A stretch of 64,000 nt of DNA from CAVTLG01 sp963735495 (GCA_963735495.1 CAVTLG010000009.1:1399815-1463814), one strand, 5' to 3'. Counted from the stretch's first letter, positions 1 to 9,734 are shown. Notes: generated from the letters alone by a model not told the origin. Numbers and translations: made by a program.

Positions 1-1825
1 AGGTAAAACCAGGTACAACCTGGATAATAGCTGCGTAAATCGGATGCATAAAGCTGGCTGGATTGGCCGCCAGTGTATCCAGCTGACCAAGCACAAACTC
101 ATTGAGCGTATAGACGACAAGCGCGCCAACAATCACTCCCGGTATACTGCCAAGACCACCAATCACGACCATCGCCAGGTAGATCACAGAGTCACTAAAG
201 TTAAAGTTATCGGGCGAGACGCCACCCAGTTTTGCCGCGTGATACATACCGGCCAGGCCCGAGAAAAACGCTCCAGCGGCAAAGGCAAACAGCTTTGTAT
301 TGACCAGGTTGATGCCGGAAGACGCAGCCGCAATCTCATCCTCACGCAACGCCACCCAGGCACGACCTAACCGCGAATCACGTAAACGAATATTGGCAAA
401 AATCACCACGGTGATCATGGCTAAAATTAAGTAATAGTAGGGATTGGAGGTAAAGAGGGTCCAGTTCACACCAGGGAAAGCTGGAGACTGCACGCCAATC
501 AGACCGTTCGTACCACCGGTAAAACTCGTGAGTTGCAAGAAAAATATCGGCACGATCTCACCAAAACCAAGGGTGACGATGGCCAGATAATCACCACGCA
601 AGCGCAACGTCGGAGCACCCAGCAAGACACCAAAACCAGCCGTGAGCAGCGCACCAAGGATGAGCACCAGCCAGAAAAGCGCAGATGTCAGTTGCGGGCT
701 GAGCTGTATGCCAGTCAATACCGTGAACTGACTCGAACCAACGATGCCCCAGGTATACGCGCCGATGGCGAAGAAAGCTACATAGCCGAGATCCAGCAGG
801 CCAGCAAAACCAACCACGATGTTCAGACCAAGCGCGAGAATGACATAATAACCCGCATCAGCATAACCGGATACGCGACCATCTGTGCCCGGGCCAAACA
901 GGTAGTTATCAATAAAAGGATAGAGCAGCAGGAAAGCAGCGAGCAACACAATATAAAAGCGCTGGGCACCTGTACTGAGTAGAGGCGCGTCATTGGGCAC
1001 GAAATCTTTGGCCTCCTCACGCACACGAGCAGTCGAAAGCATGGCGAGCCGCGTCTTCTTCGCTCCATTAGACGTTGAGTTGCCATTACTGCCATTACTC
1101 CCATTGCCATTCTTCTTTGGCGAGAGCACATAGCGCAGTGCAAAACGTCCACCCAGCTGTCCCAGGAAATAGCCCGCCACAGGCAACACGAGCGTACGAA
1201 TAAGCACCCAGATCAAGAGCACAGATGGCAGAGAACCCATCACATAGAAGATGATGTCGACGATAAGCCAGATGAGCGCAAAGAGCGTGGCAAACCAGAA
1301 GCTCGCCACAGTCGCGCGGCTCACTAACAGCGCTTTCTGCTCGGGACTGGGAATATCCAGACTGGCGAGCGACACAGGAGGCACGTAGTTGCGCGCTTTG
1401 CGTATGCGATTACGAATAGTGATAAACAATGCCCAGATGACTGCCGAAATCGCCAATCCCAGGATGAGACCAATAGTATTGTTGGAGATAAGCAAGAGCG
1501 GTATCACCGCGAATACGAGCATATCAAGCCAGAGAGCATACATACTGCGACGACCACTATCAGCCGCAACCAGATAACCGACCAGAGCAAGGAGCGTTGC
1601 GTAAAAAATGATGATAAAGAGCGCAGCAGGAATAAAGGTCGAGGAGGCATAGGGGACTTGTTGACCAAAAACCAGGCCAAGTAGTACGTTATTGACAATA
1701 CCCTCACCACTCCAGACAAAGGTAAATAGAGCCAGAGGTACCAGCAAAGCCACGATCCATTTGATCAGCAGCATACGCGAGTCGGGAGAGGGAAGGAGAG
1801 TTCGATTTCTCACCACTGTAGACAA
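1..1825 (-). CDS. livM: Branched-chain amino acid ABC transporter permease LivM, C-terminus beyond left edge
   Basis: This is an inner-membrane permease of a HAAT-family ABC importer, pairing with LivH. About 608 codons are open on the minus strand from a TTG at 1825, which is preceded by a GAGG-type ribosome site; GTG codons at 1816 and 1813 are alternatives. The LivM core starts near residue 285 and contains the family stretch GYYVILALGLNIVVGFAGL and later GLGSIPGVIVGA. Ahead of it lies an extra hydrophobic region of roughly 200 residues with several predicted membrane spans. A low-complexity Asn/Gly/Ser linker (around 1070-1120) and a charged segment join it to the core. The gene follows livH by 56 bases and is probably co-transcribed with it. 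The stop codon is outside the window. The family call is firm; the substrate and the role of the N-terminal extension are unknown. Confidence 0.9.
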   Translation of the reverse strand, partial: MSTVVRNRTLLPSPDSRMLLIKWIVALLVPLALFTFVWSGEGIVNNVLLGLVFGQQVPYASSTFIPAALFIIIFYATLLALVGYLVAADSGRRSMYALWLDMLVFAVIPLLLISNNTIGLILGLAISAVIWALFITIRNRIRKARNYVPPVSLASLDIPSPEQKALLVSRATVASFWFATLFALIWLIVDIIFYVMGSLPSVLLIWVLIRTLVLPVAGYFLGQLGGRFALRYVLSPKKNGNGSNGSNGNSTSNGAKKTRLAMLSTARVREEAKDFVPNDAPLLSTGAQRFYIVLLAAFLLLYPFIDNYLFGPGTDGRVSGYADAGYYVILALGLNIVVGFAGLLDLGYVAFFAIGAYTWGIVGSSQFTVLTGIQLSPQLTSALFWLVLILGALLTAGFGVLLGAPTLRLRGDYLAIVTLGFGEIVPIFFLQLTSFTGGTNGLIGVQSPAFPGVNWTLFTSNPYYYLILAMITVVIFANIRLRDSRLGRAWVALREDEIAAASSGINLVNTKLFAFAAGAFFSGLAGMYHAAKLGGVSPDNFNFSDSVIYLAMVVIGGLGSIPGVIVGALVVYTLNEFVLGQLDTLAANPASFMHPIYAAIIQVVPGFT

Positions 1826-1881
1826 ATTACATTACCTCACTTCCGCTAGTAAAAGCTAGCGAGTAGCGCCTGCTGCACCTG

Positions 1882-2820
1882 TCAGACCTTTTCGGGGACC
1901 TGTTGACCGAGCAGACCAGAAGGCCGAAATACCAGGATCAGGATCAGAATGCCAAAGATAATAGCCCGCGACCACGCAGAACCACCACCAGGCAAAACGG
2001 ATGATGGAATAAAGGTCGCCAACGCTTCAATTACGCCGATCAATACGCCTCCCAGCATGGCCCCGGCGATATTGCCGATACCACCAAGCACCGCAGCAGT
2101 AAACGCGACCAGGCCGAGTTGATAGCCAACCGAGAAAATCGTGCTGCCATATTTTAACCCGTAAATGAAGCCAGCCGCTCCCGCCAGTGCCGCACCGATG
2201 AAGAAAGTCACCGAAATAATACGATCCACATTGACGCCCATTAAAGCCGCCGCTTCACGATCTTGCGCGACTGCACGCATGGCACGTCCAATACTAGTCG
2301 AGCGCACAAACCACTGCAGCACAACCATCAGCACAATAGCAACAGATACCACCAGGATATCGACACTGTCGATAGAAATACTACCGATATAATAGAAGTG
2401 TTGCGGGAAAATTTGGGGAAAAGACACGCTAGAGACGCCAGCCCACAGTTTTCCAACATCTTCAAGAATAAGCGAGACACCAATAGCGGAAATAAGCGGA
2501 GCAAGGCGCGGAGCATTGCGCAGAGGACGATAAGCAACGCGTTCAATGATAACGCCGAGCACGGCACAGAACAGCATCGAGCCAAGGCAGCTCACAATCA
2601 GGATGACAACCAAAGCAATACCCGTTGGTTGCGAATTAGTCGTAATACCAAACAAGCTAAAGATGGCAATAGAGACAAACGTGCCAATCATAAATATATC
2701 GCCGTGCGCGAAATTGATTAACTCGATAATACCATAGACCATAGTATAACCAAGCGAAATAAGAGCGTAAATTGCGCCTGTGGCGAGGCCAACAACCAGT
2801 TCCTGGATAAGTAGCGTCAT
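1882..2820 (-). CDS. livH: Branched-chain amino acid ABC transporter permease LivH
   Basis: This is a 312-residue membrane permease of the LivH family, almost entirely hydrophobic. It has the family N-terminus (LVVGLATGAIYALISLGYTMVYGIIELINFAHGD in two overlapping parts) and the conserved DREAAALMGVN cytoplasmic loop that contacts the ATPase. It lies between the binding-protein gene and livM on the same strand, the usual order binding protein, LivH, LivM. The ATPase genes livG and livF are not visible and would lie left of the window if linked. A GGAAGG ribosome site lies about 13 bases upstream of the ATG. Substrates in this family include branched-chain amino acids, amides, urea and some aromatic acids, so the exact substrate is open. 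Confidence 0.94.
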   Translation of the reverse strand: MTLLIQELVVGLATGAIYALISLGYTMVYGIIELINFAHGDIFMIGTFVSIAIFSLFGITTNSQPTGIALVVILIVSCLGSMLFCAVLGVIIERVAYRPLRNAPRLAPLISAIGVSLILEDVGKLWAGVSSVSFPQIFPQHFYYIGSISIDSVDILVVSVAIVLMVVLQWFVRSTSIGRAMRAVAQDREAAALMGVNVDRIISVTFFIGAALAGAAGFIYGLKYGSTIFSVGYQLGLVAFTAAVLGGIGNIAGAMLGGVLIGVIEALATFIPSSVLPGGGSAWSRAIIFGILILILVFRPSGLLGQQVPEKV

Positions 2821-3099
2821 AAGCTTACAAATCTACCTTCCTGCCAGACATGTACAACATGCAAAGCATAGCATAATTTTCACATAGAGATAAGAAATGG
2901 CAACTATTCAGGTCGTTTGCACGCGCGCAGAGGGCCGAACGTAGCGCCTCCCTACGACTAATACCGTCAAAAGAAGAAGACTGGACATCAAATAGGTAAG
3001 CAGGACGCAGCCATACAGCCATAATACTGTAGGCTACTCCCTGCATTATCCCTGGACTGGCACGCACTCACAGAAGAGTGCACGCCAGTGGACAAAACT

Positions 3100-4392
3100 C
3101 TACGACAAAGTCAACGTCTTCACAATGACCCAGGTCGGTGTATTAGCAACGCTCTCCAGTTTTTGTATAGTGATGACCTTGTTCGTAGTATCACCATTGG
3201 CATCAAAGGTGATATGACCGGTCAGACCAGTATAGTCGGTCTTCTGCACCTGATCAATAACGGCCTGGCGGAACGTGGTAGCTGCCGCGCTATCACTACT
3301 GCTGGTCGGGGGTTTTGCCCCACCCGCGATAGCCTTTTTGATGGCATTGATCAAGATGTTCATGCAATCATAAGCTGCCGCGCTATAGGCACCTGGAGCT
3401 TGTTTAAAAGTCGACTTGTAGTTGTTGATGAAGGTAGTATTTGTGACATTAGAAGTAGCAACCGTGGCATAGACAGGGCCGCCAGTTGTGCCAATGGTTG
3501 ATGCAAACGAAGTATCAACAATACCATCACCACCACCCATGGCCGTATTTTTCAAACCTGGCACTTGCTCCATCTGCTGACGAAACTTGAGTAGACCATC
3601 AGCAGTAGTGCCACCATAATAAATCACATCGGGCTTATCAGCAGCGATCTGGGTGAGCAAGGAGATAAATGATGTCGTTGTAATCGGTTCGCTGGTACGT
3701 CCAAGTACCGTGCCACCCAGTTTCTTCCACTCTGCGCTAAAGGTATTGGCAATACCGACGCCATAGACCGTCGTATCATCGAGCACGTAGACGTTTTTGT
3801 AGCCCTGTGTCTGGTACAGGTAGTCAGCGTTAGCACCCCCCTGATGGTCATCAGTGGTTGCAGTACGGAAATAGGTCACTTTGCCAGTTGGGCGCAGGGT
3901 TGGCACGAGATCATTGGCGCCGGAGCAGCCAACCGCAGCGCCGACCTGTGTCAGGCACTGATTGGTGGTGGATGGGCTGATCATCACAATAGGAGCCTGG
4001 TTGGCAATCGGCATATCAGCTTTCGCCACGCTACTATTGAATGGACCAACGACACCAGCAACCTCGGCATCACCGATTAACTCGCGCACATTCTGTACAC
4101 CGACAGCCGGATCGTATGTGCCATTGGTACCTTCATAATCTTTCGGAACAAATACCAGCTTATAGCCAGGGATACTGGCTTCGTTGACGGCCAGTTGAGC
4201 ACCATCTTGCGTTGGGAGACCATCGGTTGCGTCGCCACCCGAAACTGGGAGAGTGGTAGCAACCTCAATGGTCGTCGTGCCAGTGGTCGTCGATGTGCCG
4301 GTACCGGTACCAGCGCCACAAGCGGCAAGTAGCATCATCAGGAGCGGAACGCTCATAAAAAGCGCAAAAAGTTGGGACCAACGTTTCTGCAT
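3100..4392 (-). CDS. ABC transporter substrate-binding lipoprotein (Leu/Ile/Val-binding family)
   Basis: This is a 430-residue periplasmic-binding-fold protein of the branched-chain amino acid receptor type. It would capture the ligand outside the membrane for the LivHM permease encoded next. The start was set at the ATG at 4392 because AGGAGG sits 10 bases upstream and a lipoprotein signal follows at once (hydrophobic stretch ending in LLAAC, lipidated Cys near residue 24). An upstream in-frame ATG at 4488 falls inside a leader hairpin and lacks these signals. A Gly/Thr/Ser-rich linker follows the Cys. The receptor domain shows typical parts such as GVVGPFNSSVAKADMPIANQ and the C-terminal YDCMNILINAIKKA helix. 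livH begins 280 bases downstream. The ligand cannot be told from sequence alone. Confidence 0.92.
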   Translation of the reverse strand: MQKRWSQLFALFMSVPLLMMLLAACGAGTGTGTSTTTGTTTIEVATTLPVSGGDATDGLPTQDGAQLAVNEASIPGYKLVFVPKDYEGTNGTYDPAVGVQNVRELIGDAEVAGVVGPFNSSVAKADMPIANQAPIVMISPSTTNQCLTQVGAAVGCSGANDLVPTLRPTGKVTYFRTATTDDHQGGANADYLYQTQGYKNVYVLDDTTVYGVGIANTFSAEWKKLGGTVLGRTSEPITTTSFISLLTQIAADKPDVIYYGGTTADGLLKFRQQMEQVPGLKNTAMGGGDGIVDTSFASTIGTTGGPVYATVATSNVTNTTFINNYKSTFKQAPGAYSAAAYDCMNILINAIKKAIAGGAKPPTSSSDSAAATTFRQAVIDQVQKTDYTGLTGHITFDANGDTTNKVITIQKLESVANTPTWVIVKTLTLS

Positions 4393-4459
4393 AATGTAAG
4401 TTAGCCTCCTTAAAAAAGACCAGATTAACGTGAGTACAAAAATCGGAAGAGGGTCACAG

Positions 4460-4488
4460 ATGAAAGAGAACACGGTGCTCCCTTTCAT
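4460..4488 (-). promoter_or_regulatory. Leader hairpin upstream of the substrate-binding protein gene
   Basis: ATGAAAGAGAACAC (4460-4473) and GTGCTCCCTTTCAT (4475-4488) form a near-perfect 14-base inverted repeat with only G-T wobbles and almost no loop. It lies in the roughly 260-nt 5' leader between the predicted promoter and the start codon at 4392. There is no T-run behind it, so it is not a simple terminator. A role in mRNA stability or attenuation is a guess. Confidence 0.5.
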
Positions 4489-4658
4489 GATAATTAGTAC
4501 GTTGGGAATGGCTTCAATCTCACAGATATCTATTCAACACTGATTCTGTCCGTCTACGTCGAAGAACGTTACTTCTCCACCCTCCCATCACCAGACCAGA
4601 CAACGTAGCCAGTAAGATTACAGGGACCGGCCACGTAGCGCAGCTGACGAATGCAAGG

Positions 4659-4687
4659 ATTATACATACTCGTATGGATATAGTCAA
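4659..4687 (-). promoter_or_regulatory. Sigma-70-type promoter for the liv-type operon
   Basis: Read on the minus strand, TTGACT (4687-4682) and TATAAT (4664-4659) are separated by exactly 17 bases. This is close to the consensus and points at the binding-protein gene. Transcription should start near 4652, leaving a leader of about 260 nt. Confidence 0.7.
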
Positions 4688-4689
4688 TA

Positions 4690-5097
4690 CTTTCAACACA
4701 GAGAAAGTGTTGCATAACGTCTGTACTTAGGGACACTTTTCCTTTACTTTGCAGAAGTGATCATTTCATAATGAGCAAAATTTATATCATTCAAACAACA
4801 ATTACCAGTGCACAAATATATCAGCAAAGGACCCATCAAGAGTATTGCTCCTCTTGAAACGATGCTTAGCGGATCAGCCATTTTTCACTTTAGATGCGCA
4901 CTCGCGAAAAAATGCAACAAACTGACACATTTTTCTTCACTCGCTGGTGAAAAACCTTACAACACTTGCTCATATGAGTGACGCCAATCTATCATACACA
5001 ATAATGGAGATACACCAAAGAGGAATTTAGGGACAATTAGCGTTACTGCAACATGTTCTGAGCAAGAAGATGATCGCGGATGCACTTCAGCCGTCGT
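4690..5097. other. Non-coding stretch between the liv promoter and coaE
   Basis: About 400 A+T-rich bases with no credible reading frame on either strand. Several short A/T blocks could be promoter parts, but nothing is strong enough to name. Confidence 0.5.
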
Positions 5098-5703
5098 CTA
5101 CGCGGGGAAAGCGTGGACAAAACGCCCATAGGCGGCTGCGACTTGACGTCGCGTATCTGATAGCGAGCCAGCATTATCAATAACTTCGTCCACAAGGGGT
5201 ATTCTGCTGGCGGTATCTGGTTGCGCGCGCAGGCGCGCCCTGGCTTCGTCAAGCGATAGATGGTTGCGCGCGATTAAACGGGTCAGCTCTTGCTCCTCAG
5301 GACATACAACCAGCCATTTACTGTGACAAAACGCTGCCGATCCACCCTCCAGCAACTTTACGGCGTCAATGATGGCAATACCAGACGCGCTGACAGCGAC
5401 GAGTTCAGCGCCCAAAGCCACGGCAACGGCAGGATGAACGATCAGCTCCAGACGCCGCAGTTCAGCCGGATTCTGGAACACAATGGCTCCCAGAGCCTGA
5501 CGGTCAACACTGCCGTCGGCTGCGAGGACACTTGGACCAAAGGTTGCTCCAACTTTTAGGGCAATGGACTGGCCGCTGGCATAGAGTCGATGGACAAGCG
5601 CATCGGCATCAATATAGCGTTCAGCTCCCAGTTCAAGCAACATATGTCCAACGGAAGTTTTCCCGCTGGCAATGTTGCCGGTAAGTCCAATAATACGCGG
5701 CAT
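5098..5703 (-). CDS. coaE: Dephospho-CoA kinase
   Basis: This cytosolic enzyme phosphorylates the 3'-OH of dephospho-CoA with ATP, the last step of coenzyme A synthesis. The 201-residue protein has the usual family length. It opens with MPRIIGLTGNIASGKTSV, which carries the P-loop GNIASGKT. DADALVHRLY (the CoaE Asp-Ala-Asp region) follows, and VDEVIDNAGS sits near the C-terminus. The ATG at 5703 was chosen because the P-loop begins about eight residues in, as in other CoaE proteins, and GAGAG lies upstream. A longer frame back to 5796 would add an unrelated hydrophobic leader. The gene stands alone between a long non-coding stretch and the divergent caspase-like gene. Confidence 0.95.
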   Translation of the reverse strand: MPRIIGLTGNIASGKTSVGHMLLELGAERYIDADALVHRLYASGQSIALKVGATFGPSVLAADGSVDRQALGAIVFQNPAELRRLELIVHPAVAVALGAELVAVSASGIAIIDAVKLLEGGSAAFCHSKWLVVCPEEQELTRLIARNHLSLDEARARLRAQPDTASRIPLVDEVIDNAGSLSDTRRQVAAAYGRFVHAFPA

Positions 5704-5935
5704 CGTTTCTCTCACAGCCTTTCGCACAAGTATTATAAAGAGCAGCAAGCAATCTATGGCAATTCTATCATATGCAGAGAGGAAAAAGGTCCTCATTTTC
5801 CGCTCTGCTTCCAGGATGGTGTATACTTTCCATGATGATTGAAAGAAGGTGGCAGATGGATAGAAGGGACACGATGCTATTTATTGGACATGGGAGATTT
5901 CAGGCGACAATACTATCGGAATTGGAAAGAGCAAG

Positions 5936-7777
5936 ATGTATTCGGGAAAGTTACCAAGAAAACTCGGCCTAATTATAGGAGTGAGCCAGTATCAAGATAG
6001 CGCATTTCAATCACTCCACTACGCGGAAAATGATGCTCGGGCACTGGCCCAATGGTTTGTGAATACAAAGGGCGGTAAGTGGTCACCACCGGATGTACAA
6101 CTTGTCCAGGGTCAGCACGCAACGCGTGAACTGGTTGAAGCGGTGATGACGCAAATATGTATCAATAAGGCGGAAGCAGACGATATCATCTGCCTCTATT
6201 TTGCCGGTCAAGCCTTTGTGGACGAGAAAAGCGGCGCAGGCTATCTCGCGTTGGCAAACACACGCTATCAAGATCCAACGACCGCATTAGCTCTCACCAC
6301 CTTCACACAACAGGTGCTGGCACGCACTCCCGCCCGACAAATGGTCTGTATACTTGATTGCTTTCAAACTGGAAGTGCGTGGAGCAGGCAACGCAGCAAT
6401 GCGTATGACATGGCGCCGTTGCTTGGACCTGCGGTGCTGAATGCGCTGCCACACATGCCAAACCGGCAATTTTTATGCTCCTGCCGGGGCAACGAAGGCG
6501 CGCCCGAGGCAGGGGAACGCGGACTGGGACTCTTTATGCATCGTATGATCGTAGGTCTGTGTGGGCCGGCAGGCGATAGCAGTACGGATACCATTACCCT
6601 CCCCAGACTCTCTGCCTACCTCGCGCAGAATCTGGGCGTGCAACAGCAGCCACAGATTTTTGGGCAACAACAGTCTCCCATGATCCTCGTGGGCACCACT
6701 GCTCCGGCTGTTGAGCAGGTGCAGGCCCCAACGAACAATAAAACCATGTTCGCTCAGCCAGGCGTACCCAGAGCCACAGAACCACTGATAAACGGTCGAG
6801 CAAAAATACAGGATACACCATACGCAACAGTAGCCACACAGACGCCTCTACCATCACAAGAACCATCTACTTCTGGCTATATGCTGTCTTCAGCACTTGA
6901 TCAGCAACGCCAACAACGCTTGCAAGAAACGCTCGCACAGGCACAACAACTCCTCCAGGCCCAAAACTACGCGGAAGCGTTCAATCTCGTAGAGCAAATA
7001 CTACAAGTAGTCCCCAATGAGTCAGCCGCCCTGACGCTGAAAGCACAATTGCTCGGAGCAGCCGGACGCTTTCAGGAGGCGCTGACAGTGGTTGATCAAC
7101 TGTCCCAGTTGAATCCAAACAATGCGCTGGCCTGGAGTATGCGGGCAGTCGCCCTCGGCAATCTGGGACAATATGAGCCGGCACTCAGTGCTATCGAGCA
7201 CGCGTTGGAGCTTGATGCACAGAATCCAGAGAACCATACGATCAAAAATACGATCATGGCGAATATGGCCGCCGCACAACAGCAAGCCGGGATACAGACG
7301 CCAAATCCGTTGCTGAATACGACAAAAGAAGCAAAACGGGGCGGCCCCGTTTCCTTCCTGATTGGGATTGGACTACAAATCGCCGGTCTGTTTATAGGGA
7401 CCGCAGGCGCAGTTCTCACCTGGTTCCAGACGCTCCCCTCATGGACCGGACTGGTGTTGGTCAGCATCGGGCTGGCGCTTTTGTGTGTGAATGCAGCACG
7501 AGGCGCGTTTCGCCATGGCATAAGTCGAGTATTCGTCACGCTGGTAGTATGTTTGATCGCGGGCGGTATACTTGGCGCAGCGTACAAACTGGGCTATACA
7601 AGATTGCTGGCAGCCCTGCAAAACAAGAACAATGCAGGACTCCTGGTACCAATCATGCTGATTGTCGTATGGTTGGCAGTCGCGGCAACCGTACCCATGC
7701 TGCCGGCGATTGGTGGGTTGATCAGTGGCCTGATAGCACGCGCACGTACACGCCGCCGCAGCAAATCGATGGCGTGA
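5936..7777 (+). CDS. Caspase-fold (peptidase C14-like) protein with TPR and membrane segments, catalytic His replaced
   Basis: The 613-residue protein has three parts. Residues 8-160 match the caspase/metacaspase p20-like fold: LGLIIGVSQYQD, ENDARALAQW, and the two strands that normally end in the catalytic pair. The first strand reads CLYFAGQ, with Gln92 where the usual GHG supplies His. The second reads ILDCFQTG and keeps Cys142. A Pro/Gln-rich linker follows, then tetratricopeptide repeats (about 330-440) with NPNNALAWSMRAVALGNLGQYEPAL. The end (about 470-600) holds four hydrophobic segments and a basic tail. The fold call is firm. Loss of His suggests a scaffold or regulatory role, but that is inference. 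GGAAAGAG precedes the ATG. The gene ends 13 bases from the convergent ABC-F gene. Confidence 0.85.
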   Translation: MYSGKLPRKLGLIIGVSQYQDSAFQSLHYAENDARALAQWFVNTKGGKWSPPDVQLVQGQHATRELVEAVMTQICINKAEADDIICLYFAGQAFVDEKSGAGYLALANTRYQDPTTALALTTFTQQVLARTPARQMVCILDCFQTGSAWSRQRSNAYDMAPLLGPAVLNALPHMPNRQFLCSCRGNEGAPEAGERGLGLFMHRMIVGLCGPAGDSSTDTITLPRLSAYLAQNLGVQQQPQIFGQQQSPMILVGTTAPAVEQVQAPTNNKTMFAQPGVPRATEPLINGRAKIQDTPYATVATQTPLPSQEPSTSGYMLSSALDQQRQQRLQETLAQAQQLLQAQNYAEAFNLVEQILQVVPNESAALTLKAQLLGAAGRFQEALTVVDQLSQLNPNNALAWSMRAVALGNLGQYEPALSAIEHALELDAQNPENHTIKNTIMANMAAAQQQAGIQTPNPLLNTTKEAKRGGPVSFLIGIGLQIAGLFIGTAGAVLTWFQTLPSWTGLVLVSIGLALLCVNAARGAFRHGISRVFVTLVVCLIAGGILGAAYKLGYTRLLAALQNKNNAGLLVPIMLIVVWLAVAATVPMLPAIGGLISGLIARARTRRRSKSMA

Positions 7778-7790
7778 TGTCAAGCAAACA

Positions 7791-9734
7791 TTAGCTGGCT
7801 ACATCCGCCAGACGCTCCCACTCGGCGAGCAGTTCATCGACCTGCGCTTTCGCCTGCTCATAGGCGGCGGATAATTGGGTGAGCTGCTCTGCATCTGCTT
7901 TGAGCGCGGCCTGCGCCAGTTCTTCTTCAAGAGACTTGATGTGCGCCTCTGCTTTCTCGACATCGCGCTCAACATCCTCCAATGTGCGAGCCTTTACTTT
8001 GCTGGCCTTTTTCCCGTTGGACTTTGCCGCAGTTGATGGAGATGCAGTCCTGGCCTCAGGAGCAGGCTTCGTGGCCTTGCTCGCAGGGGCATTGAGCACA
8101 ATTTGCTGCCTGCGCGTACGATAGTCGGTATAGTTCCCCTGGTAAGGCAAAAGCTCACCGGCATCGACAGCCCAGACCTTGGTAGCCAGACTATCAATAA
8201 AGTAACGGTCATGCGAGACAAAGAGCAAGGTACCCTCAAATTCGCTCAAAACCTCTTCCAGGAACTGACGCGATTGTAGATCGAGATGGTTGGTTGGCTC
8301 ATCCAGCACGAGTAGATTTGAACCTTGCAACGTAAGCTTCGCCAGAGCAACACGGCTACGCTCGCCACCACTGAGCGCTCCAATGGGCTTAAAAACATCG
8401 TCGCCCGAGAAGAGGAAGCGTCCCAGAAAGCCACGCGCACCTTCCTCGCTCAAAACAGTCACCTGGCGAATCTCATCAAGGATAGTGCGCTCCATAGTCA
8501 GTCCAGCATGGGTCTGCGAGTAGTAGCCGATACGCACACCATGTCCTATCTGAACCTGGCCTCGCACCGGAGGTAGCTCCCCGATTAATGTGCGCAACAC
8601 GGTTGTTTTTCCGGCACCATTGGGTCCAATCAGCCCAACACGATCACCACGCAATAACTCAAGGTCCGCAACCTGTACCAGAATCTTAGCTTCAGCAGCC
8701 GACTGATTGACACTCGCCGCATAGCCAGCAGCAAGTTTCTGCGTGCTGATGACGATCAGACCACTATCAGTCACCGGGCTAAAGGCGAAATGCATTTCTG
8801 GCAAATCTTGCGGACGCTCAACACGCTCCAGACGATCCAGCAATTTCTGACGGCCACGGGCCTCACGACTACGTTGCCCGGCTTTGTAGCGACGAATGAA
8901 GTCTTCTGTATGCGCGATATGCGCGCGTTGCGCCTCGTATTCTTTGAGACGGCGCTCCATACGCTCCTCGCGCAGATGCAGGTAGGTAGTATAGTTGCCA
9001 GGGTACTCTTCGATACGACCAAAGGCCAATTCGATAGTGCGCGAGACGACTTTATCCAGGAAGTAACGGTCGTGGGCCACAATCACCATCGCCCCCTTCC
9101 AGGTCGCCAGATACGTCTCCAGCCACTCCAGCGTTGCCAGGTCCAGATGATTGGTCGGCTCGTCCAGCAGCAACACATCCGGCTCCTGCAACAGCAGCTT
9201 CGCCAGGGCCGCACGCGTCTGCTGTCCACCGCTCAGTTGCATAACCGGCGCGTCCTGCTGCTCACGCATAAAATCCAGACCATCCAACACCTGATCAACC
9301 CGATTCTCGTAGGTGTAGCCACCGGCATGCTCGTACGAAGCCTGCAACTGATCATAGCGTTGCAAGATATCAGCATACAGCGTGGGATTACCTTGAGCTG
9401 CGGGAGTAGCTAACTGCTGGGCGAGTTCTGTCAGTTCGCTTTCCCAATGACGCAACTCAGTAAAAACCGTGAGCATCTCCTCGCGTAGCGTATGCTGAGG
9501 ATGAAAATCAACAACCTGAGTTAAATAACCCATGCGCGTATTGCGCGCGCGCGAAACCTGTCCCTCATCTGGCTCCTCACGACCGGCCAGGATATTCAAC
9601 AAGGTAGATTTTCCAGCTCCGTTAGGACCAACCAGCCCGATACGATCATGTTCATCAATTTGAAATTGGAGACCGGCAAAGATACGTTCAGCACCAAAGG
9701 ATTTGCCTAGTTGGACAACACTTACAATTGGCAT
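7791..9734 (-). CDS. ABC-F family ATPase (ribosome-associated translation factor type)
   Basis: This is a 647-residue soluble protein with two ABC ATPase domains and no membrane domain, the ABC-F plan. The first P-loop (GPNGAGKST) is near residue 40 and its signature LSGGQQTRAALAKL near 165. The charged linker carrying DFIRRYKAGQRSREARGRQK corresponds to the P-site tRNA interaction motif region. The second P-loop GPNGAGKTT and signature LSGGERSRVALAKL follow, and both Walker B/D-loop regions read LLLDEPTNHLDL or LVLDEPTNHLDL. A Lys/Ala-rich linker leads to a C-terminal coiled coil, as in Uup or EttA relatives. Family members act on the ribosome, with some giving antibiotic resistance. Which subgroup this belongs to cannot be decided here. 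Confidence 0.96.
   Translation of the reverse strand: MPIVSVVQLGKSFGAERIFAGLQFQIDEHDRIGLVGPNGAGKSTLLNILAGREEPDEGQVSRARNTRMGYLTQVVDFHPQHTLREEMLTVFTELRHWESELTELAQQLATPAAQGNPTLYADILQRYDQLQASYEHAGGYTYENRVDQVLDGLDFMREQQDAPVMQLSGGQQTRAALAKLLLQEPDVLLLDEPTNHLDLATLEWLETYLATWKGAMVIVAHDRYFLDKVVSRTIELAFGRIEEYPGNYTTYLHLREERMERRLKEYEAQRAHIAHTEDFIRRYKAGQRSREARGRQKLLDRLERVERPQDLPEMHFAFSPVTDSGLIVISTQKLAAGYAASVNQSAAEAKILVQVADLELLRGDRVGLIGPNGAGKTTVLRTLIGELPPVRGQVQIGHGVRIGYYSQTHAGLTMERTILDEIRQVTVLSEEGARGFLGRFLFSGDDVFKPIGALSGGERSRVALAKLTLQGSNLLVLDEPTNHLDLQSRQFLEEVLSEFEGTLLFVSHDRYFIDSLATKVWAVDAGELLPYQGNYTDYRTRRQQIVLNAPASKATKPAPEARTASPSTAAKSNGKKASKVKARTLEDVERDVEKAEAHIKSLEEELAQAALKADAEQLTQLSAAYEQAKAQVDELLAEWERLADVAS

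Noticed and set aside
4393..4652. T-box riboswitch in the liv leader (GGGAGGGTGGA on the minus strand)
   Set aside because: The conserved AGGGTGGNACCGCG core is not present and no terminator/antiterminator pair follows.
8790..9413. A 207-codon plus-strand gene opposite the ABC-F gene
   Set aside because: It lies entirely within the conserved ABC-F coding sequence on the other strand and has no family resemblance.
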